Shown in pieces: positions 10,387 to 19,862 of a stretch of 64,000 nt of DNA. Position 1 is the stretch's first letter; every line of letters starts with the position of its first letter. The position numbers and the translations under genes are program-made. Source of the DNA: Rhizobacter terrae (GTDB lineage Bacteria; Pseudomonadota; Gammaproteobacteria; Burkholderiales; Burkholderiaceae_C); the NCBI RefSeq assembly GCF_003852895.1, contig NZ_QUSW01000008.1:1-64000 (forward strand), written 5' to 3'. Under the pieces are notes generated by a model. That model saw only the letters and a program-made list of their open reading frames with translations. It did not search any database and was not told where the DNA came from.

Positions 10387-11241
10387 ATGTCCACTCCGAG
10401 TTCCACCCCCTCGTCCGGCCTCGCGCCGGGTTCCGTCTCGCCCCTGCGCTTCGGCCGGCTGCTGCTCACGGGTGCCGCCGGTGGGTTGGGGCGCGAACTG
10501 CGCCCGCGCCTGAAGGCCTATTGCAAGACGCTTCGCCTGTCCGACCGTGCCGACCTGGGCGCGCAGCAAACCGGCGAAGAGATCCGCCTCGTTGAACTGG
10601 GCGACCGGGCCGCGGTGCGATCGCTGCTCGAAGGCGTGGATGCCGCGGTCCACCTGGGCGGCGTCTCGCTGGAGGGGCCCTTCGATCCGATCTGCGAAGC
10701 CAACATCGTCGGCGCCTACAACCTGTACGAGGCGGCGCGGGTCAACGGCGTGAAGCGCATCGTCTTCGCCAGCTCCAACCACGTCACCGGCTTCTATCGG
10801 CAGGATGAAGTCATCTCGCCCGCCGACCCGATGCGCCCCGACGGCCTCTACGGCATCAGCAAGGCCTTCGGCGAAAGCCTCTCGCGCTTCTACTTCGACC
10901 GCTACGGCATCGAGACGGCCTGCCTGCGCATCGGCTCATCGTTCACCGCGCCGAAAGACCGCCGCATGCTGGCCACCTGGATGAGCTATGACGACCTCGA
11001 GCGCCTCGTCGTGTCGTGCCTCACCGCGCCGGTCGTCGGCCACTCGGTGGTCTACGGCGTGTCGGCCAACCGCACCGTCTGGTGGGACAACACCAGCGCC
11101 CGCCACCTCGGCTACGTGCCGCAGGACAGCTCCGAGCCATTCCGTGCCGAAGTCGAGGCGCGCCAGCCGAGCGTCGACGTGAACGACCCGGTGCAGATCT
11201 ACCAGGGCGGTGCCTTCGTGCGCCAGGGCCCGTTCGAGTGA
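10387..11241 (+). CDS. udh: uronate dehydrogenase (NAD-dependent SDR)
   Basis: A 284-residue extended-type SDR predicted to oxidise D-galacturonate or D-glucuronate to the aldaro-1,5-lactone with NAD+. The dinucleotide motif TGAAGGLGRE (residues 28-37) and the catalytic pair Tyr155/Lys159 in YGISK are present. SSNHVTGFY and RIGSSF are distinctive of bacterial uronate dehydrogenases. The first ~20 residues (Ser/Pro-rich) exceed the usual start, so a later start is possible, but no other ATG precedes the Rossmann motif. It heads an operon with TRAP genes 33 bp downstream. Context strongly supports the function. Confidence 0.92.
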   Translation: MSTPSSTPSSGLAPGSVSPLRFGRLLLTGAAGGLGRELRPRLKAYCKTLRLSDRADLGAQQTGEEIRLVELGDRAAVRSLLEGVDAAVHLGGVSLEGPFDPICEANIVGAYNLYEAARVNGVKRIVFASSNHVTGFYRQDEVISPADPMRPDGLYGISKAFGESLSRFYFDRYGIETACLRIGSSFTAPKDRRMLATWMSYDDLERLVVSCLTAPVVGHSVVYGVSANRTVWWDNTSARHLGYVPQDSSEPFRAEVEARQPSVDVNDPVQIYQGGAFVRQGPFE

Positions 11242-11274
11242 CAAGTGACAACACGCATTTCACAGGAGACATCC

Positions 11275-12240
11275 ATGAAACCTCTGCCTCGCCTCATCGC
11301 CGCGCTGTTCGCCGGCGCCGGACTCGCGGCCCATGCCACCGACTTCCGCTCCACCGACATCCACCCGGACGGCTATCCGACCGTCGAAGCCGTGAAGTAC
11401 ATGGGCCAGGTGTTCAACAAGCTCACCAACGGCAAGCACACCATCAAGGTCTTCAACAACAGCGCGCTGGGCCAGGAGAAGGACACCATCGAGCAGGCCA
11501 AGATCGGCGCGGTGGCGATGACGCGCGTGAACATCGCGCCGATGAACAACATCTGCCCCACCACCGTCGTGCCGACCATGCCCTTCCTCTTCCACTCGAA
11601 GGAGCACATGCGCCACGTGCTCGATGGCCCGATCGGTGAAGAGATCCTCAAGAGCTGCGAGGCGCAGGGCTTCATCGGCCTGGCCTTCTACGACAGCGGC
11701 GCGCGTTCCATGTACACCGTGAAGAAGCCCATCAAGACCCTGGCCGATGCCAAGGGCATGAAGGTGCGGGTGCAGCAGTCCGACCTGTGGGTGGCGCTGC
11801 TCGAAGCCATGGGCGCCAACGCCACGCCCATGCCCTTCGGCGAGGTCTACACCGCGCTGAAGACGGGCCTGGTGGATGCAGCCGAGAACAACTACCCCTC
11901 GTATGAGAGCTCGCGCCACTTCGAGGTCGCGAAGTTCTATTCCAAGACCGAGCACTCGATGGCACCGGAGATGCTGCTGTTCTCCAAGAAGGTGTGGGAC
12001 GGCCTGAGTCCCGACGACCAGAAGGCGCTGCGCCAGGCGGCCAAGGAGTCGGTGCCCTACATGCGCAAGCTGTGGGACGAGCGCGAAGAGAAGTCGCTGG
12101 CCACGGTGAAAGCCGGCGGCGCGCAGATCATCGAGGTGGACAAGGCCTCATTCCAGGCGGCGATGAAGCCGGTGTACGACAAGTTCATCACCGACCCCAA
12201 GCTCAAGGACATGATCAAGCGCATCCAGGAGACGAAGTAA
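11275..12240 (+). CDS. dctP: TRAP transporter substrate-binding protein (DctP family)
   Basis: A 321-residue periplasmic receptor. The signal peptide ends near AAHA and the mature protein starts [15 protein letters not shown]. The conserved Arg that holds the ligand carboxylate lies in [10 protein letters not shown], and the C-terminal motif [19 protein letters not shown] is typical of DctP. An AGGAGAC ribosome site precedes the ATG at 11275. With dctQ and dctM directly after, it forms a complete TRAP system. Related Burkholderiales receptors near udh are known to bind glucuronate or galacturonate, so a uronate is the likely ligand here. Confidence 0.93.
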   Translation: MKPLPRLIAALFAGAGLAAHATDFRSTDIHPDGYPTVEAVKYMGQVFNKLTNGKHTIKVFNNSALGQEKDTIEQAKIGAVAMTRVNIAPMNNICPTTVVPTMPFLFHSKEHMRHVLDGPIGEEILKSCEAQGFIGLAFYDSGARSMYTVKKPIKTLADAKGMKVRVQQSDLWVALLEAMGANATPMPFGEVYTALKTGLVDAAENNYPSYESSRHFEVAKFYSKTEHSMAPEMLLFSKKVWDGLSPDDQKALRQAAKESVPYMRKLWDEREEKSLATVKAGGAQIIEVDKASFQAAMKPVYDKFITDPKLKDMIKRIQETK

Positions 12241-12262
12241 GCCGCCTGCCATCACGCATCCC

Positions 12263-12751
12263 ATGTTCACCACCATTTGCGCGCGGATCGCCAAGCTGTG
12301 CCTTCAGCTTGGCGTGACCGGGCTGGTCCTTCTCATCGTTGCGGTGGCCTACCAGGTGTTCGGCCGCTACGTCCTCAACAACACGCCCACCTGGGCTGAA
12401 AGCCTCGCGCTTTTGCTGGTGCTGTACGTGACCATGCTCGGCTGCGCGGTGGGTGTGCGCGACGCCGGGCACATCGGCATGGAACTGCTGGGCGACCTCG
12501 TGCCCCAGAGCTGGCAGAAGCCGGTCTCGCTGCTCATCCATTCGCTCACGCTGCTGTTCGGCGTGCTCATGGCCTGGAACTGCGCGCAGATGTTCGAGTC
12601 GGTGCGCAGCTACATGATTCCCACGCTGCACATCTCCGAGTCCTTCCGCTACGTGCCTCTCGTGCTTGCCGGTTGCCTCATCGTGCTGTTTTCCATTGAA
12701 CACATCGTCGCCATCGTGCGCGGTCAAGAGGTGAAGCCGGCATGGCACTGA
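12263..12751 (+). CDS. dctQ: TRAP transporter small membrane subunit (DctQ family)
   Basis: A 162-residue protein with four hydrophobic helices. The family signature is present around residues 33-60 (FGRYVLNNTPTWAESLALLL), including the conserved W-x-E after the first helix. It lies 22 bp after the receptor gene and overlaps the large permease gene by ten bases, implying coupled translation. It should form the membrane complex with DctM and does not carry solute on its own. Confidence 0.92.
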   Translation: MFTTICARIAKLCLQLGVTGLVLLIVAVAYQVFGRYVLNNTPTWAESLALLLVLYVTMLGCAVGVRDAGHIGMELLGDLVPQSWQKPVSLLIHSLTLLFGVLMAWNCAQMFESVRSYMIPTLHISESFRYVPLVLAGCLIVLFSIEHIVAIVRGQEVKPAWH

Positions 12752-14025
12752 CGATTCTCTGCATCACGTTCTTCGGCTTGCTGATCCTTGGCGTGCCGGT
12801 AGCGTTCTCCATCGGACTGTCCGCGCTCGCGACCATCCTGTACGAAGGCCTGCCCATGGCGGTCATCTTCCAGCAGATGACCTCGGGCATGAACGTGTTC
12901 TCCTTCCTCGCGATTCCCTTCTTCATCTTCGCGGGCGAGCTCATGCTCTACGGCGGCATCGCCGACAAGATCGTGGACTTCGCCAAGGCGGTGGTGGGCC
13001 ACATCCGCGGTGGCCTGGGCATGAGCAACGTGGTGGCCTGCACGCTGTTCGGCGGCGTGTCGGGCTCGCCCGTGGCCGACGTCTCCGCCATGGGTGCGGT
13101 GATGATCCCGATGATGAAGAAGGAGGGCTACCACGCCGACTACGCCGTCAACGTGACGACCCATGCGGCCTTGGTGGGCGCCCTCATGCCCACCAGCCAC
13201 AACATGATCATCTACACGCTGGCGGCCGGCGGGAAGGTGTCGATCGCCAAGCTCATCCTGGCCGGATTGATCCCCGCGCTGGTGCTCACCATCTGCAACC
13301 TGGCGGCAGCCTATCTCGTCGCGGTGAAGCGCGGCTACCCCGCCGGCAAGTTCCCGGGCTGGTCCATCGTGGCGCGCACCTTCGCGGCGTCGCTGCCGGG
13401 CCTGTTCGTGGTGATCCTCATCCTCGGCGGCATCCTCTCGGGCGTGTTCACCGCGACGGAGTCCGCCGCCGTGGCCGTGATCTACGCGCTGCTGCTGAGC
13501 GCCGTGGTCTACCGGACGCTGAAGTGGGAGCAGTTCCTCAAGGCTGCGAGCAAGGCGGTGAAGACCACCGGCGTGGTGCTGCTGCTGATCGGCATCTCGG
13601 CGGCCTTCGGCTACATCATCGCCCTGTACGAAGTGCCCGACCTCACCGGCAAGGCGCTGGCGCAGGTGTCGAGCAGCCCCTGGGTGATCTTCCTGCTGGT
13701 CAACGTGATCCTGTTCCTGCTGGGCACCTTCCTGGACATGGCCGCCACCATCCTCGTGTGCACGCCGATCTTCCTGCCCATCTGCCAGGCCTACGGCATG
13801 GGCGAGATCCAGTTCGGCATGGTGATGCTCATCAACTGCGCCCTGGGGCTGAACACGCCGCCGGTGGGCACGACGCAGTTCGTGGGCTGTGCCATCGGCG
13901 GGGTATCGGTGGGTACCGTGATGAAGACGATCTGGCCGTTCTATGGCGCGCTGATCGCGGCCTTGATGCTGGTGACGTATGTGCCGGCGTTCTCGTTGTG
14001 GCTGCCGGGCCTGATCTGGAAGTGA
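12742..14025 (+). CDS. dctM: TRAP transporter large permease (DctM family)
   Basis: A 427-residue permease with about twelve hydrophobic segments, the sodium-driven transport subunit of the TRAP system. Visible family motifs are IPFFIFAGELM near residue 55, the SGSPVADVSAMGAVMIP stretch near residue 110, and NCALGLNTPPVGTT near the C-terminus. The ATG lies inside the last codons of dctQ. With the receptor it should import hexuronate for the dehydrogenase encoded upstream in the same operon. Confidence 0.94.
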   Translation: MALTILCITFFGLLILGVPVAFSIGLSALATILYEGLPMAVIFQQMTSGMNVFSFLAIPFFIFAGELMLYGGIADKIVDFAKAVVGHIRGGLGMSNVVACTLFGGVSGSPVADVSAMGAVMIPMMKKEGYHADYAVNVTTHAALVGALMPTSHNMIIYTLAAGGKVSIAKLILAGLIPALVLTICNLAAAYLVAVKRGYPAGKFPGWSIVARTFAASLPGLFVVILILGGILSGVFTATESAAVAVIYALLLSAVVYRTLKWEQFLKAASKAVKTTGVVLLLIGISAAFGYIIALYEVPDLTGKALAQVSSSPWVIFLLVNVILFLLGTFLDMAATILVCTPIFLPICQAYGMGEIQFGMVMLINCALGLNTPPVGTTQFVGCAIGGVSVGTVMKTIWPFYGALIAALMLVTYVPAFSLWLPGLIWK

Positions 14026-14044
14026 TCGCGCAGCGAAGGAGTTC

Positions 14045-15016
14045 ATGATGAAGCGCAGAGATCTCTTGCTGGGCGTGCCCGCGCTGGCTGTGGCCCCTTG
14101 GTCGCTGGCCGCAGGCTGGCCGTCGGCCAAGCCCATCCGATACGTCGTGCCGTTCGCCCCCGGCGGCACCACCGACGTGCTGGCCCGCCTGCTGGCACCC
14201 AAGCTTCAGGCGGCAGTCGGCCAGAACTTCATCGTCGACAACCGCGCCGGTGCCGGCGGCGTGCTCGGCGCCGATGCCGTGGCCAAGTCGCCGCCCGATG
14301 GCTACACCATCCTCGGCGGCACCATCTCCACGCAGGCCATCAACCCCGCGTTGCAGGCCAAGATGCCCTACAACGCCGAGCGCGACCTCGTGCCCATCAC
14401 GATGATCGGCTCCACGCCCAACGTCGTCATCGTGCCGGCCAGCAGCCCCTACAAGACCATGCAGGACCTGCTGGAAGACGCCCGCAGGAAGCCCGGCCGG
14501 CTCACGCATTCATCCGCCGGCACGGGCACCTCGCAGCACATGAGCGGCGAACTGCTCAAGCAGCTCGCCAAGGTGTTCATCGTGCACATCCCCTACCGCG
14601 GCAGCGGCCCGGCCATCCAGGACGTGATCGGCGGCCAGGTGACCATGGGCATCGACACTCTGGTGGTGGCCGCGCCGCACATCAAGTCCGGCGCGCTGCG
14701 GGCGCTGGCGGTCACCACCGCCAAGCGGGCGCGTGGCTTCGAGAGCATTCCCACCATCGCCGAGTCCGGCGTGCCGGGGTATGACGTGGCCTCGTGGCAA
14801 TCGGTGCATGCGCCGGCCGGCACGCCCGCCGACATCACGCAGCAGCTCTCGGCCGAATTCGCCAAGGCCATGAAGCTGCCCGACGTGCAGGACCGCTTCG
14901 CCTTCCTGGGCCTTGAAGCCCAGCCCATGACCCCTGCCGAACTGGGCGCCTTCGAGACCAGGGAGCGCGCGAAGTGGGCCAAGGTGGTGAAGGACGGCGG
15001 CATCAAGCCCGAATGA
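14045..15016 (+). CDS. Bug/TctC-family tripartite tricarboxylate receptor
   Basis: A 323-residue periplasmic receptor. The signal peptide (MMKRRDLLLGVPALAVAPW) is followed by PIRYVVPFAPGGTTDVLAR, the classic opening of the Bug family. Further family motifs are NRAGAGGVLGADAVAKSPPD and IPYRGSGPAIQDV. AAGGAG precedes tandem ATG codons at 14045 and 14048. No TctA or TctB membrane genes are nearby; lone Bug receptors are common in Burkholderiales. Its presence in a hexuronate operon suggests an aldarate, lactone or uronate ligand, either for a distant TctAB pair or as a sensor. This is inference. Confidence 0.9.
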   Translation: MMKRRDLLLGVPALAVAPWSLAAGWPSAKPIRYVVPFAPGGTTDVLARLLAPKLQAAVGQNFIVDNRAGAGGVLGADAVAKSPPDGYTILGGTISTQAINPALQAKMPYNAERDLVPITMIGSTPNVVIVPASSPYKTMQDLLEDARRKPGRLTHSSAGTGTSQHMSGELLKQLAKVFIVHIPYRGSGPAIQDVIGGQVTMGIDTLVVAAPHIKSGALRALAVTTAKRARGFESIPTIAESGVPGYDVASWQSVHAPAGTPADITQQLSAEFAKAMKLPDVQDRFAFLGLEAQPMTPAELGAFETRERAKWAKVVKDGGIKPE

Positions 15017-15041
15017 CACCCGCGGTGATCGAGGAGGAACC

Positions 15042-16136
15042 ATGCCTGCATCCATGCCAGCACTTCTCCGCTTGCGTACAGTCTTCCTTCTTCTTCTCCT
15101 GATGCTGGGCCACGCCGTGTCGCAAGCTGCCACCTTCGTCTATGTGTCCAACGCCGACAGCCGCGAGATTTCCGTGCTGCTGCTCGACCCTGCGAAGAAC
15201 GACCTGCTGCTGGTGCAGACCGTGCCGGTGACAGGGCAGGTGATGCCTCTGGCCGTGAGCCCGGACAAGAAGTTCCTCTACGCCGCGCTGCGCTCGCAGC
15301 CGTATTCGGTGGCGAGCTTCGCCATCGATGCGACGAGCGGCAAGCTCACGCCCATCGGCGTGAACCCCTTGCCCGACAGCATGGCCTACGTCGCGACGGA
15401 CCGCAGCGGCAAGTTCCTCTTCGCGGCCTCCTACGGCGGGCACAAGGCCAGCGTGAGCACGATCGGTGCCGATGGCGTGGCGCAGGCCGCATCGCAGGTG
15501 CTGCCCACCGGCCAGAACGCGCATGCGGTGCTCGTCGCGCCGGACAACCGCCACGTCTTCATCACCAACCTCGGGTCCGATGTGGTGATGCAGCTTCGCT
15601 TCGACGCCGCCACCGGCAGCCTGTCGCCGGCCGGGGTCCCCACCTTCAACCAGCGCCCCAAGGCCGGGCCTCGGCACCTGGTGATGCACCCGAACGGCCG
15701 CATCGTCTACCTGCTCAACGAGCTGGATGCCTCCGTTGACGTGCTGGCCTACCACGATGCGTCCGGCACGCTGTCACCTGTGCAGACCTTGTCGACACTG
15801 CCTGCGGGCTTCGACGGCAAGCCGTGGGCCGCTGACATTCACCTCACGCCGGACGGCCGCTTCCTGTACACCTCGGAGCGCACCTCCAGCACGCTGGCCA
15901 CCTTCGCGGTGGATGCGTCCACCGGCCGACTCGCCGTGCGGGCCCACACCCCGACCGAGAAGCAGCCGCGCGGCTTCAACATCGACCCGAGCGGCCGCTA
16001 TCTCGTGGCGGTGGGGCAGGTGTCGCATGCCGTCACGCTGTATGCGATCGATGCCGGCACCGGCGCACTCCACCCGCTGAAGAACTACACCCTCGGCCAG
16101 AACCCGAACTGGGTGGAGATCATCAGCTTCCCTTGA
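15042..16136 (+). CDS. secreted beta-propeller lactonase (6-phosphogluconolactonase-like family)
   Basis: A 364-residue seven-bladed propeller of the lactonase family. Repeated blade motifs such as [45 protein letters not shown] and [16 protein letters not shown] are visible. Pathway logic suggests it opens aldarolactone made by uronate dehydrogenase. Unexpectedly, residues 5-29 form a convincing signal peptide ([18 protein letters not shown], cleavage near SQA), so the enzyme is probably periplasmic while Udh is cytoplasmic. GAGGAGG six bases before the ATG fixes the start, so the signal peptide is real. It may act on external lactones rather than on the Udh product. Confidence 0.85.
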   Translation: MPASMPALLRLRTVFLLLLLMLGHAVSQAATFVYVSNADSREISVLLLDPAKNDLLLVQTVPVTGQVMPLAVSPDKKFLYAALRSQPYSVASFAIDATSGKLTPIGVNPLPDSMAYVATDRSGKFLFAASYGGHKASVSTIGADGVAQAASQVLPTGQNAHAVLVAPDNRHVFITNLGSDVVMQLRFDAATGSLSPAGVPTFNQRPKAGPRHLVMHPNGRIVYLLNELDASVDVLAYHDASGTLSPVQTLSTLPAGFDGKPWAADIHLTPDGRFLYTSERTSSTLATFAVDASTGRLAVRAHTPTEKQPRGFNIDPSGRYLVAVGQVSHAVTLYAIDAGTGALHPLKNYTLGQNPNWVEIISFP

Positions 16137-16150
16137 CCTTGATCCCGACC

Positions 16151-17725
16151 ATGACCGACGCAGTACCCGCCGCCCGCCCGCCGCTCACCATCCGCATGCA
16201 CGCGGCGGACAACGTGGCCATCGTCGCCAACGACGGCGGCCTGCCGGCCGGCACGGTGTTCCCGTCGGGCCTCGCGCTGCGCGACAAGGTGCCGCAAGGC
16301 CACAAGGTGTCGCTGGTGGACATCGCAGCCGGCCAGGCCGTGCGCCGCTACAACGTGCCCATCGGCTACGCGTTGAAAGACATCCCCGCCGGAAGCTGGG
16401 TGCACGAGCGGCTGCTGGAGATGCCCGCGGCCCGCCAGCTCACCGGTCTGCCCATCGCCGACCGTCCCGCGCCGGAGCTGCCGCCGCTCACCGGCTACAC
16501 CTTCGAGGGCTACCGCAATGCCGATGGTTCGGTGGGCACGCGCAACATCCTCGCCATCACGACCACCGTGCAGTGCGTGGCCGGCGTGGTGGACTTCGCG
16601 GTCCGGCGCATCAAGGCCGAGCTGCTGCCGAAGTACTCGAACGTGGACGACGTGGTGGGGCTGGAGCACACCTACGGCTGCGGCGTGGCCATCGATGCGC
16701 CCGATGCGGTGGTGCCCATCCGCACGCTGCGCAACATCAGCCTGAACCCGAACTTCGGCGGCGAGGTGATGGTGGTGAGCCTGGGCTGCGAGAAGCTGCA
16801 GCCTGAACGCCTTCTGCCGCCTGGCACCATCGCCATCGCCGACCAGCGCGGCGAAGCGCCGGAGCTGGACGTGGTGTGCCTGCAGGACGAAGCGCACGTG
16901 GGCTTCATGTCGATGATCGATTCCATCTTCGCGCAGGCGAAGGAACACCTCGAACGGCTGAACAGGCGCCGCCGCGAAACCTGCCCGGCGGCCGACCTCG
17001 TCGTCGGCGTGCAGTGCGGCGGCAGCGATGCTTTCTCCGGCGTCACCGCCAACCCGGCGGTGGGCTACGCCACCGACCTGCTCGTGCGGGCCGGCGGCAC
17101 GGTGATGTTCTCTGAAGTCACCGAAGTGCGCGATGCCATCGACCAGCTCACCTCGCGTGCCGTGAACGCCGAGGTGGCCGGGGCCATGATCCGCGAGATG
17201 GCCTGGTACGACGCCTACCTGCAGCGCGGCAGCGTGGACCGCAGCGCCAACACCACGCCGGGCAACAAGAAGGGCGGGCTGTCCAACATCGTCGAGAAGG
17301 CGATGGGCAGCATCGTGAAGTCGGGCACCGCGCCGATCTCGGGCGTGCTCGCGCCGGGCGAGAAGCTCAAGCAGAAGGGGCTGATCTACGCCGCGACCCC
17401 GGCCAGCGATTTCATCTGCGGCACCTTGCAGCTGGCCGCCGGCATGAACCTGCACGTCTTCACCACCGGACGCGGCACGCCCTACGGCCTGGCCGAGGTG
17501 CCGGTCATCAAGGTGGCCACCCGCACCGACCTGGCGCGCCGCTGGCACGACCTGATGGACCTCAACGCCGGCACCATCGCCGACGGCGAAGCCAGCATCG
17601 AGGTGGTCGGCATGCAGCTCTTCCAGATGATGTTGGACGTCGCCAGCGGCCGGCGCCGCACCTGGGCCGAGCGATGGAAGCTGCACAACGCGCTGGTGCT
17701 GTTCAACCCGGCGCCGGTGACCTGA
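16151..17725 (+). CDS. garD: galactarate dehydratase (UxaA/GarD family)
   Basis: A 524-residue enzyme predicted to dehydrate galactarate to 5-keto-4-deoxyglucarate. The N-terminal SAF-like domain covers about residues 8-85 (ending [14 protein letters not shown]) and the catalytic domain the rest. Conserved motifs are [56 protein letters not shown] and [10 protein letters not shown]; the Cys and His residues should bind the metal. The length matches GarD (about 523) better than altronate dehydratase. I prefer the ATG at 16151 to an upstream TTG at 16133 that overlaps the lactonase stop. It is last in the udh operon. Confidence 0.9.
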   Translation: MTDAVPAARPPLTIRMHAADNVAIVANDGGLPAGTVFPSGLALRDKVPQGHKVSLVDIAAGQAVRRYNVPIGYALKDIPAGSWVHERLLEMPAARQLTGLPIADRPAPELPPLTGYTFEGYRNADGSVGTRNILAITTTVQCVAGVVDFAVRRIKAELLPKYSNVDDVVGLEHTYGCGVAIDAPDAVVPIRTLRNISLNPNFGGEVMVVSLGCEKLQPERLLPPGTIAIADQRGEAPELDVVCLQDEAHVGFMSMIDSIFAQAKEHLERLNRRRRETCPAADLVVGVQCGGSDAFSGVTANPAVGYATDLLVRAGGTVMFSEVTEVRDAIDQLTSRAVNAEVAGAMIREMAWYDAYLQRGSVDRSANTTPGNKKGGLSNIVEKAMGSIVKSGTAPISGVLAPGEKLKQKGLIYAATPASDFICGTLQLAAGMNLHVFTTGRGTPYGLAEVPVIKVATRTDLARRWHDLMDLNAGTIADGEASIEVVGMQLFQMMLDVASGRRRTWAERWKLHNALVLFNPAPVT

Positions 17726-17750
17726 AGGGCGTCGGGCGCCCAGGGCACCG

Positions 17751-17896
17751 CTCACCTCTGTGAGCTCTGTGCTCTCTGTGTCCTCTGTGTTTCATTCGGC
17801 CTGGGCGCGCTCCCCAGCGTCGAGGAGCAGGAGGCCTTCGACGCGTTCGGGCGCACGCGAAATGAACAGATTGAACACAGAGGACACAGAGGTGAG
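17751..17896. repeat. intergenic inverted repeat of CTCTGTG units
   Basis: The left arm at 17751-17796 and right arm at 17861-17896 contain two perfect inverted matches: CTCACCTCTGTG (17751-17762) with CACAGAGGTGAG (17885-17896), and TGTCCTCTGTGTT (17779-17791) with AACACAGAGGACA (17874-17886). The left arm is itself a run of CTCTGTG units. Similar CTCTGTGTCCTCTGTG sequences recur between genes in many bacterial genomes, so this looks like a dispersed REP-like element. It fills most of the 319-bp gap between garD and the hybrid kinase and may also act as a terminator for garD. I see no gene there. Confidence 0.75.
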
Positions 17897-18044
17897 GGCG
17901 TCTTTGAGTGGGGCGCCTTGGCGGCGAAGTGCGCAATCCGACCGGATTGGCCCCAGGGTTCTTCCCGCGGACCCATCAAGTCACAGCCCCCGGGGCCGAT
18001 GACTCCTTGGATCACGCACACCTGGACCCGAGGTCGCCAAGAAG

Positions 18045-19859
18045 ATGTACGAGCAACCTTTGAGTTCTGCCCCGCAGGACCCGACGGCAGCGCCCGCCGA
18101 CGATGCCGTGCGGCTGGCCTCTGCCGTGCACCGGGACATGCTGTCGTTTGCGCTGCGGTCGGCGGCCAAGACCATTCCCATGCTGATGATGGCCGGCTGG
18201 TTCGTCGCCTGGGTGGGGATGCGCGCTGGAGCCACGACGGCCGCCATCGCCATCGCGCTGATGACCACCGTCACTGCGGTGTGGCGCTTCATCCTCGTGA
18301 GGCGCTACCGCGATGCTGAACTGTCGCCAGCCACCACCTGCCACGTCGAAGTGCAGATGCGCACCAACGCCTTCCTGGCCGGCCTGACCTGGGCGCTGTC
18401 CACCATCGCCTTCTATCCGCTGCTGGACACGCGGGCCTCGGCCATGCACCTGGCCATCCTCATCGGCTCGGCCGCGCTGTCGGTGCAGACGATGACGCTG
18501 ATCCGCTGGTCGTACCCGCTGCTGGTGGTGCCCACCATCGGTTCGCTGGCCTACGTGTCCTTGTTCGTCGAGTCCACGCGCTCCATTCCGCTGGCCCTGC
18601 TGGCGGTGATCTACGTGGCCACGCTGCTCAAGACGGGAGCCCAGTACCGCGAGACCACCGAGCGTGCCATCGAGCATGGCCTGGCGGTGGACGAGGCCAA
18701 CCTGCAGTTGCAGAAGGCCAAGGAAGATGCGGAAGCCGGCACGGTCGCGAAGTCGCAGTTCCTGGCCACCATGAGCCATGAGATCCGCACGCCGATGAAT
18801 GGCGTGCTGGGTTCGCTCGAACTGCTGCGCCGTTCGCAGCTCAGCGAGGAGCAGCGCCGGCTGGTGCGCACCGCGGCGGCATCGGGCGAGTCGCTCATGT
18901 CCATCCTCAACGACGTGCTGGACCATTCGAAGATCGAGGCGGGCAAGCTCTCGCTGAAGTCGGATCCGCTGAGCGTGATGAACCTGGCCACCTCGGTCAT
19001 CGGACTGTTCCGCGCGAATGCGGAAGACAAGGGCCTGGCGCTGAAGCTGAACCTGGACCCGCAGGTGCCCGACTGGGTGATCGGCGACGGTCCGCGCATC
19101 AAGCAGGTGCTGCTGAACCTGGTGAGCAATGCCGTCAAGTTCACCAAGCGCGGCAGCGTGAAGCTGAACATCCGCCAGGTGGGCGACGACCTCGTGCAGT
19201 TCGAGGTGGAGGACACCGGTGCCGGCATCTCGGCGGAGGCCGCCGCCCAGCTCTTCACGCCGTTCACGCAGTTGCAGAACGACGCGCCCACCTCGCGCCG
19301 CGGCACGGGCCTGGGGCTGGCCATCTCGCAGCGCATCGTCGAGGCGATGGGCGGGCACATCGACATCGAGAGCACCCTGGGCAGGGGCTCCACCTTCCGC
19401 TTCACGGTGACGCTGACGGAGCTCGTGGGCGAAGCCCCGCGCCAGGCGCCCGACACCACCACCGGTGCGCTCGACCTGTCCGCGCCGCTGGCCGGCGTGG
19501 TGCTGCTGGTGGAGGACGATGCGGTCAACCGCCTCATCGCGCGCACCCACCTCGAAGCCCTGGGCATGGAGGTGATCGAGGCGACCGACGGCGAGCAGGC
19601 GCTGCAGGCCGCGCACGCCCACAGCGTGGACCTGGTGCTGATGGACTGCCACATGCCCAAGGTCGATGGCTACACCGCCACGCGGCTGTGGCGCGAGCGC
19701 GAGAGCCAGCTCGGGCTGCCGCGCACGCCCATCATCGCGCTGACGGCGAATGCCTTCGACGACGACATCCGCCACACCCGCGAGGCGGGCATGGATGCCC
19801 ACCTGGCCAAGCCCTACACGCGCAAGCAGATCAAGGAAAAGGTCGAAGCCTGGCTGTGA
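18045..19859 (+). CDS. hybrid sensor histidine kinase/response regulator
   Basis: A 604-residue membrane kinase. Residues ~40-195 form five or six membrane segments, followed by a coiled linker (TERAIEHGLAVDEANLQL). The phosphoacceptor His245 is in FLATMSHEIRTPM. The ATPase domain shows LLNLVSNAVKFT, DTGAGIS and GTGLGLAIS. One C-terminal receiver has phospho-acceptor Asp534 in LVLMDCHMPKVDG and the Lys in LAKPYTRKQI. There is no HPt domain or neighbouring regulator. It is convergent with the GNAT gene, only three bases apart. Its input signal is unknown. Confidence 0.92.
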   Translation: MYEQPLSSAPQDPTAAPADDAVRLASAVHRDMLSFALRSAAKTIPMLMMAGWFVAWVGMRAGATTAAIAIALMTTVTAVWRFILVRRYRDAELSPATTCHVEVQMRTNAFLAGLTWALSTIAFYPLLDTRASAMHLAILIGSAALSVQTMTLIRWSYPLLVVPTIGSLAYVSLFVESTRSIPLALLAVIYVATLLKTGAQYRETTERAIEHGLAVDEANLQLQKAKEDAEAGTVAKSQFLATMSHEIRTPMNGVLGSLELLRRSQLSEEQRRLVRTAAASGESLMSILNDVLDHSKIEAGKLSLKSDPLSVMNLATSVIGLFRANAEDKGLALKLNLDPQVPDWVIGDGPRIKQVLLNLVSNAVKFTKRGSVKLNIRQVGDDLVQFEVEDTGAGISAEAAAQLFTPFTQLQNDAPTSRRGTGLGLAISQRIVEAMGGHIDIESTLGRGSTFRFTVTLTELVGEAPRQAPDTTTGALDLSAPLAGVVLLVEDDAVNRLIARTHLEALGMEVIEATDGEQALQAAHAHSVDLVLMDCHMPKVDGYTATRLWRERESQLGLPRTPIIALTANAFDDDIRHTREAGMDAHLAKPYTRKQIKEKVEAWL

Positions 19860-19862
19860 TGT

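Noticed and set aside
17861-17896. CRISPR array, suggested by the repeated CTCTGTG units
   Set aside because: There are no equal-length spacers or long direct repeats, and no cas genes. The units form one inverted repeat.
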